Shown here: positions 22,020 through 33,777 of the stretch, one piece after another
How positions within the stretch are numbered: position 1 is the stretch's first letter
Layout of the letters: each line of letters begins with the position of its first letter
Assembly: GCA_964020975.1 (NCBI GenBank)
Contig: CAXHWN010002676.1
Span: 1 to 64,000, forward strand
Source of the DNA: Hermodice carunculata
Lineage: Eukaryota; Annelida; Polychaeta; Eunicida; Amphinomidae
Direction of reading: 5' to 3'
DNA: 64,000 bases
Translations under genes and position numbers: made by a program
The notes under the pieces: model-generated
The model's database searches: none
Seen by the model: only the letters and a program-made list of their open reading frames with translations
What the model was told of the DNA's origin: nothing

Positions 22020-24164
22020 TTTAAGGTAGCGAGACACAAATGTGGTGCAAATCAGCATGGACAACTTTACGGCCCTGTAACTTTTAAGCTGTTCACATGA
22101 ACATAGTAAAAGTATACATTTTTGGATTTTTCTAGCTCTGTACTATATGTAGGGAAAAAATCGGGACAATACTGATTGTAATTGTTGAATAAATAAACCA
22201 TGAAGAAGAGCATGTCTTTTATCTCAGACCCCAGCACTCTTGGCTAATAACTTTTTTAATGTATACAACAAACTTGTGACAAGTACGCCATTTTATTGGC
22301 AATATATCAAAATTTAAGAGTGTCCTTTTATTTGGCTGTATGTATTTTATTTTCGTAGGTGGAGGCATTCAAACACGGTGGCATCACTTAATCAGCTGAA
22401 TGCATTGAGCATTGACATTCTATACAAGGTTAAAAACTAACTAGTAGGCGCAGAGAAAAATAAAAGGACACTTTTAGACTCCACACAATTACCTTTCCAA
22501 CCACGTTTATTTGAAGGAAATCCTCCTGCAAGTTTTTAAATTAACAAGTTTGAGTAGATGGCCTTTCATCTTTGTTCAGGAACGGCAATCAAAGGTTCAC
22601 TCGTCATCTTTGAAGCGGGTCTGAGAACAATAACTCGTGCAATTTTACTCAAACACTCATGGATTTTTGCATAGTAAGAGTTCAGAGTATGTTTGAACAA
22701 ACATGATAACTGTCACTCATGTTGTTTACTTCTGAAGAGCTTAATCGCTTTGTTTATTTGCTATTTGCGATTAGATCACAAAACATGTTTTCCCTGTCAA
22801 GCGTACCGCTTTGCTACGCTTCATTTTGATTGGCCAATCGTGGTGACGCGAGATGCCAATCATCATCGTGTGGCCTCTGCTCGACGATGGCGCACTACAT
22901 TTCAATAGCATTGATATTGCAGCTTGCATGCCGCAGTTTTGAGGGCTTTGTTGAAAAAAAAGGAAAAAATCACAACTTGTCTTCAAAGCATAGCAAGTGT
23001 TTTGTATGACGAGGGGCTTCATGGGGTTTTTGTAAGTGCTCTAAGTAAGTGTAGTGTTCAACATGGTAACTTTTCATTAGGTAGGCTCCTACTACCTATA
23101 TACATATATGGTACTTTCAAAGGATCAAATAAAACGGGATGTTTTGTCGTAAGAAGTAAGCTGTACATTTACTTACCCACAACAAATACAACGATATCGA
23201 ACTACAATGTATATTTGATCAAATTGCCACCCGATTAGTCAGGCTAACTGATAGTTTTGGGACCGGGTTGGCAGGTTGGACCCCACAATAATATCTGAAT
23301 TGTTGATAATCAAGCTCAGTCATTCTGTTCACCAGAATATTTTCTTGCGTCGGTTGTAGCATATGTTGCTGGCTGCATCGCTGATTTTTCCTTCCTAACT
23401 TTAGGTGTTTTGAGACAGTTTGTGCTAGTTTAGTGATACAACTCCCGTCGAATGTACTAAGATAAGACCACCAATGCAAAGACCAAGTCGCAAGTGCGGG
23501 TTCTGAGCTCGCAAGAACTTCAAATACAATTTAGACAAAGACTTTAATTTTTCTGTTGAATTTAAATGTAAGGAGACATTGTGCCTGAATTATATCTGAT
23601 TAGAACTATTGGTTTCTTTGGGTGAGAAAACAATTGCTGCCACGTCGGTGATGAGAGACGGCGTTGAAACAGCAGTGCCTTTGAAGCAGGATTACGATGT
23701 GCAGTCATGTCATGATCTCGGCTGACTGCACGGCCTGTCTTCAACACTTTTCTTCTGATTAAATGTTAAAAACTCAAGATAGCATAAAGAAAAAAGCAAA
23801 GAACATGTAACAAGAGTGACCTAATGCATAAAATGTATGACCATATGGTTTGGGAACCACGGCGCTAATGCGTCAGTGTCTTTGCCAGAGCGGACACAGT
23901 GGTGGCCATTTTTAAACGAGCTGTTGCCACGGCCGGTCATGTGACCACTTTCTCAAGCCCATCCCCTTCACACTAACAACAAACACGGTCAGCGTGACAG
24001 TCAACGCTCAGCAAGAAGCTCTACTAAATACTCCCGTTTTTCTGTTTTGCAATTTCATCAGAAATTTGATTTTTACATGACAGATACATACGATATTCAT
24101 CCATACAAATATCAAAAAACATTTTTTTGGCTGAAATTTTGGGTGATTTGTTTCTTGCTACCTT
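22020..24164. mobile_element. TTAA-flanked DNA transposon, non-autonomous (piggyBac or Kolobok type)
   Basis: TTAA followed by GGTAGCGAGACACAAAT at 22020-22040 is mirrored by ATTTGTTTCTTGCTACC followed by TTAA ending at 24164. That is a 17-bp terminal inverted repeat with two mismatches and an exact TTAA at each edge, the target duplication of piggyBac and Kolobok elements. No transposase text is recognised in the 2.1 kb between, which contains a smaller MITE and CCAAT-like text near 22840. Confidence 0.6.
22315..22476. mobile_element. 162-bp MITE with GTGTCCTTTTATTT ends
   Basis: AGAGTGTCCTTTTATTT at the left edge and AAATAAAAGGACACTTT near the right edge form a terminal inverted repeat, with TA at both borders. 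No coding. The superfamily is not certain; the ends resemble short-TIR elements with a two-base target. Confidence 0.6.
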
Positions 24165-24193
24165 AAATCTGTTTCTACTAATAATAGTCTACT

Positions 24194-24316
24194 ATGTATA
24201 GGTCAATTGCTTTTGTGACACTGCTAGCTGTCACGTCCATCCGCATTTGCCGTAAGTGTGGTGAGCCTGATGACCCTGTCTGGGGGCATACCTGCTTGGA
24301 CCCTGATGCTGAGTGA
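24194..24316 (+). CDS. 40-residue frame with a C-x2-C-x9-H-x-C motif
   Basis: A hydrophobic N-terminus (FVTLLAV) is followed by CRKCGEPDDPVWGHTC, a plausible zinc-binding cluster. It starts 30 bp after the TTAA element's right edge and precedes the frame at 24459. I do not recognise the family. It may be part of the surrounding retroelement fossil. Confidence 0.25.
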   Translation: MYRSIAFVTLLAVTSIRICRKCGEPDDPVWGHTCLDPDAE

Positions 24317-24458
24317 ATTCACGACTGCACTATTACAAATATTACAATGCAAATTGTTCTTACTCATGGGTGGATTGGCGTGGGCAAGTCCACCATACAT
24401 GCTGAATGGTTCCCAACCTGGGCCAGTCAACACCACCAGCCTGCTCCATTCACCCTGA

Positions 24459-25022
24459 TTGAGCAACATTACACCAACTCAAAAAGCCACGCTTGAGGTT
24501 CTTGACTGCTTTTATGAAGGAAGGATCTCGAACTTATGTTGGGATTCTCACCAACTTATTGTTTATTGGGAACATGCAATGGCTGCTATACGTGACAAGT
24601 ACCAAGGACTCAAATTTGACCGCTCCTGCTTCGATGTCCATTCATTTATGATACTGTACCTGTCACAGGCCGAGTATGATCAACTGCTCCCTCTATACAA
24701 TTATTTACTGGACCAATTCATGGAGGTTTGCATCCAGAAGCAGTACAGCATTCAACCCATCATTGTCACAAAACCTGCCCCAGTGGCCTGGCAACAGTTT
24801 CAAAACAAGAATCGGTCTGCAGAAGTCCAAGCCTTTACTCTGGACACGTATATGTGTTCCATGCAGCACCATGCAGAGGCCACAGTCAAAACTATGGAAC
24901 TCCTCCAGGCCAAATTTGGGAATGAGGTGGTCAAGAATACCAAGTATCTGTCTGAATTGTCCATTGCCCAGTCTGTTCAGGAGTTTGACACCATATTGGG
25001 CCGCCATCTAATCTTTTGATGC
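24459..25022 (+). CDS. uncharacterised 186-residue protein
   Basis: A single open frame with protein-like composition, no low-complexity sequence, and Trp, Cys and His spread through it. It appears mostly helical (FDVHSFMILYLSQAEYDQLL, then EATVKTMELLQAKFG). No catalytic motif, signal peptide or membrane segment is evident. It lies between the env region and the 3' LTR of the gypsy fossil, on the same strand, so it may be an accessory frame of that element or belong to another insertion. I cannot name a function. Confidence 0.4.
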
Positions 25023-25799
25023 CAACTCTCCCCAATGATTGGTTCCCGTATGTAAAGTGCTGCCTCTACCGTTGGTCAGGTTGCTGGTATCCTAATGAGT
25101 AGACTCCATAATGATGATGACATAACAGGCCATGAACGCAATGCTGATATGTACTGTTTTCTGTTAATTATGCTTAACACGTAACTGTAGCATATGGGTT
25201 TGCATCTTCATGTGCGTTTTTAAAGGTATTTAATGAAAGTAAATTATTTGTATTTGAACTGAATCGAATCCACTTGTGTGGACAATGATAGTTTGTATAT
25301 TCTATACTAAAACTATACTGGCGAGTTTGTGTACAAGTCCGGGATAGATACAGTCCCTGAGCCTTGACTGGCAGTCTGTCTAGGAGAGAGTTGCTCCGAA
25401 TAACTATACAACTGCTGATGCTTGTGTGGCATCCCTTTGTGCAACCGACAGTTCCTATATACTTTCCTATTTTCAGTAACATGAAATAAGGGGCATATAC
25501 CTGAACAACATATCTTTTTGTATTACCCGGCCATGTGGTCAGGTACAGGTGGTTTAAAAAAGAATACAGGTCAACATATCTTTTTGTATTACCCGGCCGT
25601 GTGGTCAGGTACAGGTGTTTTAAAAAAAAAAGAATACATGTCATTTGCTGTTGTTATGGAGAAGTGCTGAATGACTTCTCCCACCGGTGGGCCATGTGCT
25701 AGTAACCTCTGGCCCCGTTTCGTATGAATGGAATAACCCACAAAACAGAGTTTTGATTCATGCTGTCTTCATGTATCAAAACTAAAAACGGTAGATGTC

Positions 25800-26294
25800 T
25801 GTAAAGATTTGAAGTGAAATTTTTGTGAAAAATAACATTAAAACACGTTTAAGAAAATGATCGTCTAAGGGTTAATACATGTACCTTCCAAGTGTAACTT
25901 TTGGTGACCGCCATACCTGGTCTCAGTGACAAATTTACTTCGCAGCCAAACACACAAGCAATTAAGAAAAGTATTTGCGGCATTGGTTAACAAACAAGTC
26001 CTAAATGTAAAGTGTTGTTTCCCAAACAACCGCTACTGCCAGAGTCCTAAAACTAGAAAATAAATATCATGAAGTCGGTTAGGTTCTTTATCAAGTGCTG
26101 AGGACATAATCCTTTGAAGTTCTCATAGCAGCGATTGAACTGGCTAATATTACTAGTATGAGGCTGCTCTATTAATTGGCAAGGTCATAACGTACGTGAC
26201 TAGATATATATATATATATATATATATGATGGTTCGAGGAAATAAATAGCTTTTACCACCTAGCCAAGCTCGGATATGGACGTCTTTACTTTTT
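25800..26294 (+). repeat. 3' LTR of the gypsy fossil, left piece
   Basis: It matches 15113-15610 of the 5' LTR from TGTAAAGATTTGAAG to GACGTCTTTACTTTTT, where a Helentron-like element starts. Confidence 0.9.
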
Positions 26295-29200
26295 AGTCAG
26301 CTGAGCTTTTGTGAGGGTCCGTCTTCCTTCTGTCCACAATTCACATTTTCGACTTCTTCTCAAAAACCGTTGGCCAGATCCACTTCAAACTTGCTGGGGA
26401 TGTGCCTTGGGTGGGTTTCTACCAAGTTTGTTCAAATGGTCATGGTCCAGTGATTTTTTGGATTTTTAATGATTTTTTTTTTCTTTTTTTGGGTAAATCT
26501 TAAAAAATCTTCTCGAAACCGCTCACCCAATTGCTTTGATATCACACAGGGACACTACCTGGGACTCCTAGTTCTTAATTTTTCACCAGGTGGCGCTGCA
26601 ATTTTTAGCTCAGCTGACTTGTCAGTCAGCTGAGCTTATCTTATGGTCCTCCGTCCGTCCGTCCGTCCGTCTGTCTGTCCGTCCGTCGTCCGTCAACAAT
26701 TTACATTTTCGACTTCTTCTCCGAAACCGTCAGCCAGATCCACTTCAAACTTGGTGGGGATGTGCCTTGGGTGGGTCTCTACCAAGTTTGTTCAATTGGT
26801 CATGGTCCATTGATTTTTGGATTTTTAATGAACTTTTTTGTTCTTTTTTGGGCAAATCTTAAAAAATCTTCTTCTCTGAAACCGCTCACCCAATTACTTT
26901 GATATCACACAGAAACACTCCCTGGGACACCTAGTTCTTAATTTGTTCACCAGGTGGCGCTGCAATTTTTTTCTATTTTTTTATGAATTTTTGTGTGTTA
27001 TAGCTATTTTCGACTTCTTCTCCAGAACCGTCACTCAGATTAAGCTGAAACATGGTGGATATGTTCCTTGTAGAAGGGTCAAACAAAGTTGTTCACTATG
27101 TGAGAATGCTGCAGATTCCTGATTTTTAACGATTTTTTCCATTCGGGTACTTATCGGTCAATGCAGCTTTCCTATTGATTACTATGGAAGTCAATGAGCA
27201 TTCTAATGCTAATTCACATTGGTGACTTCATCTCCAAAACCGTCATGCAGATTAACTTCAAACTTGGTGGGGATGTACCTTGGGTGGGTGTCTACCAGGT
27301 TTGTTCAAACGGTCATGCTCCAGTGATTTTGGATTTTTAATGAATTTTTTTGTTCTTTTTTTGGACAAATCTTGAAAAATCTTTTTCTCCAAAACCGCTT
27401 ACTCAATCACTCTGATATCACACGAGAAGACACCTAGGGACTCTGTGTTCTTAATTTCTTGACCAGGTGGCGCTGCAATTTTTTACTAATTTTTTATGAA
27501 TTTTTGTGTGTTCTAGCTATTTTCGACTTCTTCTCCAGAACCTTTACTTAGATTAAGCTGAAACGTGGTGGATATGTTCCTCCTAGAAGGGTCAAACAAA
27601 GCTGTTCACTATGTGAGAATGCTGCAGATTCCTGATTTTTAATGATTTTTTCCATTTGGGTACTTATGGGTTAATGCAGCTTTCCTATTGATTACTATGG
27701 AAGTCAATGAGTATTCTAATGCTAATTCACATTTGAGACTTCTTTTCCAAAACCGTCATGCAGATTAACTTCAAACTTGGTGGGGATGTACCTTGGGTGG
27801 GTGTCTACCAGGTTTGTTCCAATGGTCATGTTCCAATGAATTTTGGTTTTTTTATGATTTTTTTTTTCAAAAATCTTTACAAAAGTTTTAACATGGGAAT
27901 TTCTCGTAATGGTTATAACTTAAGTAATTTTGGCCCGATTTACTTGAAACTAGGTGGGGATGTGCCTTGGGTGGATCTCTACCAAGTTTGTTCAAATGGT
28001 CACGCTCTATTGATTTTTGGAATTTTTATGACTTTTTTTCGTTTTTTGGGGGCAAACTTTAAAAACTCTTCACCTGTGAAACTGCTCACCCAGTTGTTTT
28101 GATATCGTTCATAGACACTCCCAGGGACACATAGTTCCCAATTTGTTCACCAGGTGGCACTGCAATTTTTTCTAATTTTTTTTAATGAATTTTTTATATG
28201 GTTTTGTTATTTTTCACTTGTTCTCAGAACTGTCAGATTAAAGTGAAATGTGATGGATATGTTCTTGTTGAAGGGTCAAACAAAGTTGTTTACTAGGTGG
28301 CACTGCTTTAGATTCCTGATTTTTAAGTATTTTCAACTCGGGTACTTATCGATCAATGCAGCTTTCCTATTGATTACTATGGAAGTCAATGGGTATTCTA
28401 GTGCTAATTCACAGGACAACTGACACAAAATTTACTGTTTACTTGATAACTTGAGATCTGTTTTGAGTTAGTACTGTGATGTTGCACATGTTAATGTTTT
28501 TGTATGAAGGTCATGCTCAGACAGTACATGAATGACTTTGACCTCATTTCTGGGGTCACAGTGCAACATACATGAATTTTACTCTTCATTATAACTTGAG
28601 AACTACTTGAACCTTGATGTTGCACATGTTAGTGTTCTTTTATAATGGTCAGACTTACTCAGAACATGGGTGATCTTGATCCTTTCCCAAGTTCATAGAT
28701 CTGCAAGTGTGATGAATGTCAAGATCAGCTGAGCATGGGCTGTTCACACAGCCCTCTTGTTTTCTAATTTTTTACGAATTTTTGTGTGTTATAGGTATTT
28801 TTGACTTCTTCTCCAGACTCGTCACTCAGATGAAGCTGAAACATGGTGGATATGTTCCTTGTAGAAAGGTCAAAGAAAGTTGTTCACTATGTGGGAATGC
28901 TGCTGATACCTGATGTTTAACGATTTTTTCAATTTGGGTACTTATCGTTCAATGCAGCTTTCCCATTCATTACTATGGAAGTCAATGGACATTCTAATGG
29001 TAATTCACATTTTCGACTTCTCTGCCAAAACCGTCCTCCAGATTAACTTCAAACTTGGTGGCAATGTACCTTGGGTGGGTTTCTATGAGGTTTGTTCAAA
29101 TGGTCATGCTCCAGTGATTTTTGGATTTTTAATGAATTTTTTTCAAAAATGTTTACAAAAGTTTTAATAGGAAAGTTTAACATGGAAATTTCTTCTAATG

Positions 29201-30370
29201 GTTATAACTTGAATAATTTTGGCCAGATTTACTTCAAACTTGGTGGGAGTGTGAATTGGGTGGATGTCTATCAAGTTTGTTCAAATGGTCACGCTCTATC
29301 GATTTTTGGATTTTTTATGAAATTTTTTGTTCTTTTTAGGGGTAAATCTTAAAAAATCTTCTCCGAAACTGCCCACCCAATTGCTTTGATATCGCACAGG
29401 GACCCTGCCGGGGACTCATAGTTCTTAATTTGTTCACCAGGTGGCGCTGTGATTTTTTTCTATTTTTTATGAATTTTTGTACGTTTTTGTAATTTTCGAC
29501 TTCTTTTCCAGAACTGTCACTCAGATTAAGCTGAAACTTCATCGATATGTTCCTTGTAGAAGGGTCAAATAAAGTTGTTCACTAGGTGGCACTACTGTGG
29601 ATTCCTGATTTTTAATGATTTTTCAATTTAGCTACTTGGTGGTTAATTCAGCTTTCCATTTGATTATATGCAAGTCAATGAACATTCTAATGCTGATTCA
29701 CATTTTTGACTCCTTCTCCAAAACCGTCTTCCAGATTTTCTTCAAACTTGCTGGGGATGTACCCTGGGTGAGTCTCTACCAAGTTTCTTCAAATGGTCAC
29801 GCTCCAGTTATTTTTGAATTTTTTTATGAATTTTTTTTGTTTTTTTGGGAGTAAATCTTCAAAAATCTTCTCCGAAACCGCCACCCAATTGCTTTGATAT
29901 CCCACCAGTACCCTGCCGGGAATCTTAGTTTTTAATTTGTTCACCAGGTGGTGCTGCCATTTTTTTCTATTTTTTTATGATTTTTTGTGCGTTTTTGCTA
30001 TTTTTGACTTCTTCTCCAGAACCATCACTCAGATTAAGCTGAAAGGTGGTGGATATGTTCCTTGTTGAAGGGTCAAATAAAGTTCGTCTAAAGGTTGACT
30101 CCGTTCATTTTTTCATTCATTTTTTGAAAAAGTGCAAAATAAAAAAAAAAATTACGAAACCTGAACATGGAGATTTCTTGTGATGGAAACAACTTAGATA
30201 ATTTTTGCCATATTTATGTCACGCTTTGTAGAAATGTACCTTTGATAGGTCTCTACATATTTTATTCAAATGGTCACACTGCATTGATTTTTGCATAAAT
30301 TTTTGGGTTAATTTTTAAAAATAAGCAGATGCATGTCAGCTGAGCACAGGATCATCATGATCCTCTTGTT
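26295..30370 (+). mobile_element. H1c Helentron-like element inside the 3' LTR
   Basis: It starts AGTCAGCTGAGCTTTTGTGA and ends with TCAGCTGAGCACA, the palindrome GGATCATCATGATCC and TCTTGTT. The body is built of repeats of about 330 to 380 bp (TTCGACTTCTTCTCC, TGTACCTTGGGTGGG, CACCAGGTGGCGCTGC). LTR text resumes directly at 30371. Comparison with the uninterrupted 5' LTR shows entry into a T-run without target duplication. It carries no Rep or helicase gene, so it is non-autonomous. Confidence 0.8.
26607..28762 (+). mobile_element. H1a Helentron-like element nested in the H1c copy
   Basis: It begins AGCTCAGCTGAC, TTGTCA, GTCAGCTGAGCT (a 12-bp palindrome with a 6-nt loop). A CCGTCCGTC microsatellite (26649-26690) and core repeats follow, and it ends with TCAGCTGAGC, the GGGCTG/CAGCCC hairpin around TTCACA and TCTTGTTT. 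On either side the outer element reads GCTGCAATTTTT and CTAATTTTTTACG, which join into the normal H1 interior. Confidence 0.8.
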
Positions 30371-30476
30371 TTTGTCTTCTGTAGAACAGTGAATCTTCTG
30401 AGTGTGTCTTACAGTTATGTGTGCAAACAGGCCCACTTGATTATTGCAGATAAAATCTACCGGACTAGGTTTTACA
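30371..30476 (+). repeat. 3' LTR of the gypsy fossil, right piece
   Basis: It matches 15619-15714 of the 5' LTR (CTTCTGTAGAACAGTGAATC to GGACTAGGTTTTACA). Confidence 0.9.
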
Positions 30477-30599
30477 ACATGTGTACCATGTGGTCTGTGG
30501 ATTTTTTTTATCTGCAACTACAGGGGCCAAGCCCACACTGCAGCTGATGACACGCTTACTTAGTCAGACTGGTCCACTGACATGAACTTGGTTGTACTT

Positions 30600-31562
30600 G
30601 TGGGATGCAGTTAAATGCAAGGTTTTCTTTCTTTTGTTTTTCTTGATATAAAATGTACTGAATTGTAATTATTGGGAAGTTGAAATTTTTTGTAAATATG
30701 TTCCTATATAAGGCCTTCCTTAGGATTGCAAAGTGGTGACCTTGACATATTTTTCAAGGTCACTTTGGCATTTCATGTAAAATCGATGCAAACGTGATAA
30801 CTCAAAAAAGATTTGACTTGGGAAATTGAAATTTTTGTGAATATGTTCCTGTATAAGGCCTTACTTGGGATTGCAAATTGCAGACCTTTAGGTATTTTTC
30901 AAGGTCACATGGGCATTTCATTGAAAATCAATGCCAATGCGATAACTCTGCAAAGCACTTGACTTAAGAGGTTGCAATTTTGTATGATTATGTACCTTAA
31001 TACAAACCAAGTAAGGATTGTAGATGGGTGACCTTGACCTGTTTTCAAGGTCACGTGACCACTCTTTAGAAATCATTGCAAACGCATTTAGAAGTTTCTG
31101 ACTTGGAGGTTGAAATTTTGTGTGATTATGTTTCTATATAAGAATTTTATAAGATCTTGCTTTTGATTGCAAATGTTTGACCTTGATATGTTTTTCATGA
31201 TCACAAGCACTTCTGTGAAGTTGTGAGGGGATGAGGCAGGAAAGACATAAGGTTTTAGCTTCAAATTGTGTTATTATTAAGTTGTATAAAGCTAGGTTGA
31301 GATAATAGATGGGAGGACCTTGACCTATTTTTCAAGGTCACATGGGTATTTCCTTGAAAACAATTGCAGATGCAATTACATCAGAAGAATTTGACTGAAG
31401 AGGTTGAAATTTTGTATGATTATGAACAAGCATAAGAACTAGGTGAACATTGTAGATGAGTGACCTTGATCTATTTTTCTAGGTCACATGGGCGTTTCCA
31501 AAAAAAAAAAAGGGGGGGGGAGACATTTGATTTTCTGTTGGAAAATCATTCTGTTCTTGTTT
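30600..31562 (+). mobile_element. H2 Helentron-like repeat, core and 3' end
   Basis: About six units of roughly 150 bp recur (GAAATTTTGTGTGATTATGT-type text at about 30675, 30830, 30983, 31112 and 31407), several with TGACCTTGA ... TCAAGGTCA. The end at 31520-31562 has GAGACAT, the hairpin arms GATTTTC/GAAAATC, and CTGTTCTTGTTT. The 5' palindrome was not found, so the left edge is approximate. Confidence 0.7.
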
Positions 31563-32655
31563 GTTTTGTAGTAGTCAGCCCCGTTTTAGACAGTTACAGT
31601 CCACTGCAACTGCAGCACTTGAGTTTATGGGTCGGTTGCACCAAATTCTTGATTCAGGGGAAATTCCAATAAGTATTTATCTTGACTTGTCAAAAGTGTT
31701 TGATATTGTAGATCATGAAATGTTACTTTTTAGAATAAGTGATAACAGTTTTTTATGAAAGTGTGCTAAATTGGTTAAAAGTTATTTAACAAATAGGCTG
31801 CATTTTGTGAACTTTGATGGAGAACGTTCCAAATCTTTAGTTATTACCATGGGCATTCCTCAAAGGTCAATTCTCGGCCCCTTCTTTTCATAATTTATAT
31901 GAATGATATACAACTAGCTTCCAAAAAGTTCAATGCTATTCTCTATTCTGATGACACAATGCAGGTTAATTATAATTCTCTATGCTTTTTTTCATTATAA
32001 TGCCCCTTACGCCTCTGAGAATGCCTTCCTTTCTGAAAACATTTAGCTCGAAGTAAAGAAAGTCCATAATTGGTTTACAGCAAAAATAATATCTTTGAAT
32101 GTTATAAAAAGTAGGCATGTGATTTTTTGTTTTCCTCAACATGAAATCAAACTCATGTTTCAATTAAAAATAGATTGTATTCCAATTGAAGGGACAGAAA
32201 AATTTGACAGCCTGGGACTTGTACTAAATGAAAATGAAAATGGAAATTGGAATTCCCATATCAACAAAATAGCCAACAAACGTTTTTGTACTGTTGGTAT
32301 GCTGAAGAGGCTACAAAAATTAATACCCATGCAAGCCATCTTACTATTGTACAATTCATTGTTTTTTGCCTCATTTAAATTACCGTATTCTTTTATCAGG
32401 TCAGTCTTGTGACTGCATAGAAAAGTTACAGAAGAAAGTAATTCGCCTCATAAGTTCTTCCAATTTTGATGCACATACTGAGCCTCTTCAAAAGATACAA
32501 GATACTCAAAGTCCAGGATTTATGGAAAGTTGGTCATTTGTAATTACTGAACCAAGCATTCAATCATATAAACATTCAATTTAATCAACAAGCTCTCACA
32601 AAAATCCTGACTTTAGGAACAGTTGTAAACAAAAAAAAATCCCATTTAAAATTGT
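31563..32655 (+). pseudogene. LINE reverse transcriptase fragment, decayed
   Basis: Fragments in three frames give RT motif A (IYLDLSKVFDIVDH), a following WLKSYLTNR segment, LFIIYMNDIQLAS with motif C as YSDDT near 31950, and a C-terminal part (NSHINKIANKRF, IEKLQKKVIRLISSS, DAHTEPL). The style is CR1/Jockey group but the copy is different from and older than the LINE at 1-2310. At least four frame changes or stops separate the pieces. It begins directly at the 3' edge of the H2 element. Confidence 0.75.
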
Positions 32656-32766
32656 GGTCGTTGTTGCTTAAGACACATGTATAATGAGGGCCATTTGACA
32701 AATATGGAGTTGACTTATGCAGTCATTGTCAATGATCTTTGTACAGTAAGCACTTTTATGTTACAG

Positions 32767-32883
32767 AATCTAGAGAAGAAAGAACAAGAAGATGGTGATG
32801 ATGACACAGAGGAGAAAGAAGCAAAGGATGAAGGGGAAGAAATAGATGAGGATGAATACTATGATGAGGAAGAAATGGAAGAG
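32767..32883 (+). CDS. POLR3G: RNA polymerase III subunit RPC7-like, penultimate coding exon
   Basis: The exon encodes 39 residues, beginning NLEKKEQEDGDDD and ending EYYDEEEMEE, between a TTATGTTACAG acceptor and a GTCAGT donor, both in phase 0. Together with the exon at 50830 it reproduces the acidic C-terminus of vertebrate POLR3G and POLR3GL, where an LEKKE segment leads through a Glu/Asp-rich stretch into EEETDY...YFDNGE. RPC7 belongs to the Pol III initiation subcomplex (RPC3-RPC6-RPC7), acting in the nucleus in tRNA and 5S rRNA transcription. The upstream exons, with the DWRRLP-type core, were not found in the window, so they are either short and missed or further upstream. The paralogue cannot be decided. 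Confidence 0.82.
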
Positions 32884-33623
32884 GTCAGTTGTGAACTCTG
32901 GTGACCTCAATATCACCGGGTGTGCTAAGGTTTAATTATATGTCAGCTGAATTTAATTTTCACTCAATATTCTTCAACATGGACATGGAAATAGTTGTAA
33001 ATATGAATTACATGAACCTTGGGGGGTCTATCAAGTGTGCTCTTTAGGTCATGTTTGGTGTTTAGCACTGCTGACTTGTTAGCTGTGCAAAAGATCATGT
33101 GACAAGTCAGCAGGGCTAAAAATCGCCAAAACCACTTTACACTTGACGATGATGGATCTTATACACAGTTGTTTGTCCACATTTTGCACGTTCAACTTTT
33201 CTAAAATTTTGGCTGGAAACCCTTCAAACTTGATGGGAATGTACCTTGGGTGGGTCTCAACAGCTTTGTTCAAATGGCCATGCTCCAGTTTTTTTTTTTT
33301 CAATTAAAAAAATTGAGTTAATTTTATTTTAATCTTTTGATCTGAAGCTGGACTGTCTTTAGACTTAATAGAAGTGTAGCTTGACTGATCCCCACCAAAG
33401 GTGCTCACTAGATGGCAGTATATATCATTTGATGCTTTTTACTGAAATTTAGATGAAATGATCGGTAAAAGCACAAGTTGGTATGAGATAGCAGTGGACA
33501 TGCAGTACATGTAGATGTCACCAAAATCATTGATCAGATTTACTTTAAACTTGGTGTGAGTGTACTTTGGGTAGGTCTCTTTCTTGTAGAGATTCGAATG
33601 AGGGTGCTTCATTGATTTTTGTA

Positions 33624-33688
<65 letters not shown>

Positions 33689-33777
33689 CATCCATCCATC
33701 CATCCATCCATCCATCCATCCATCCATCCATCCATCCATCCATCCATCCATCCATCCATCCATCCATCTATCTATCT
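33624..33777. repeat. (CTAT)n(CCAT)n compound microsatellite
   Basis: About 15 CTAT units switch to about 20 CCAT units and return to three CTAT units. Both blocks are essentially pure. Confidence 0.95.

Larger units (their letters stand above)
15113..30476 (+). mobile_element. Ty3/gypsy-type env-bearing retroelement fossil, heavily interrupted
   Basis: Two related LTRs of about 600 bp (15113-15714, and 25800-26294 continued at 30371-30476) enclose gag, part of pol and an env region in that order. The LTRs have TGTAAA / TTTACA ends. A hand comparison of about 370 aligned bases gives about 20 differences, roughly 5%, so it is an old copy. The coding parts are broken in many places and much of the protease and reverse transcriptase is not recognisable. 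Insertions of other elements account for over 6 kb of its length. Only ACA is shared at the two outer junctions, so no clean target duplication is claimed. Confidence 0.85.

Noticed and set aside
26590-29854. a family of 65-115-residue proteins with KLGGDVPWV motifs
   Set aside because: They recur because the H1 core repeats recur; frames are short, start at arbitrary ATGs and are not kept between copies, so they are repeat text and not genes. The same holds for 54108-56293 and the reverse-strand frames at 59838-61352.
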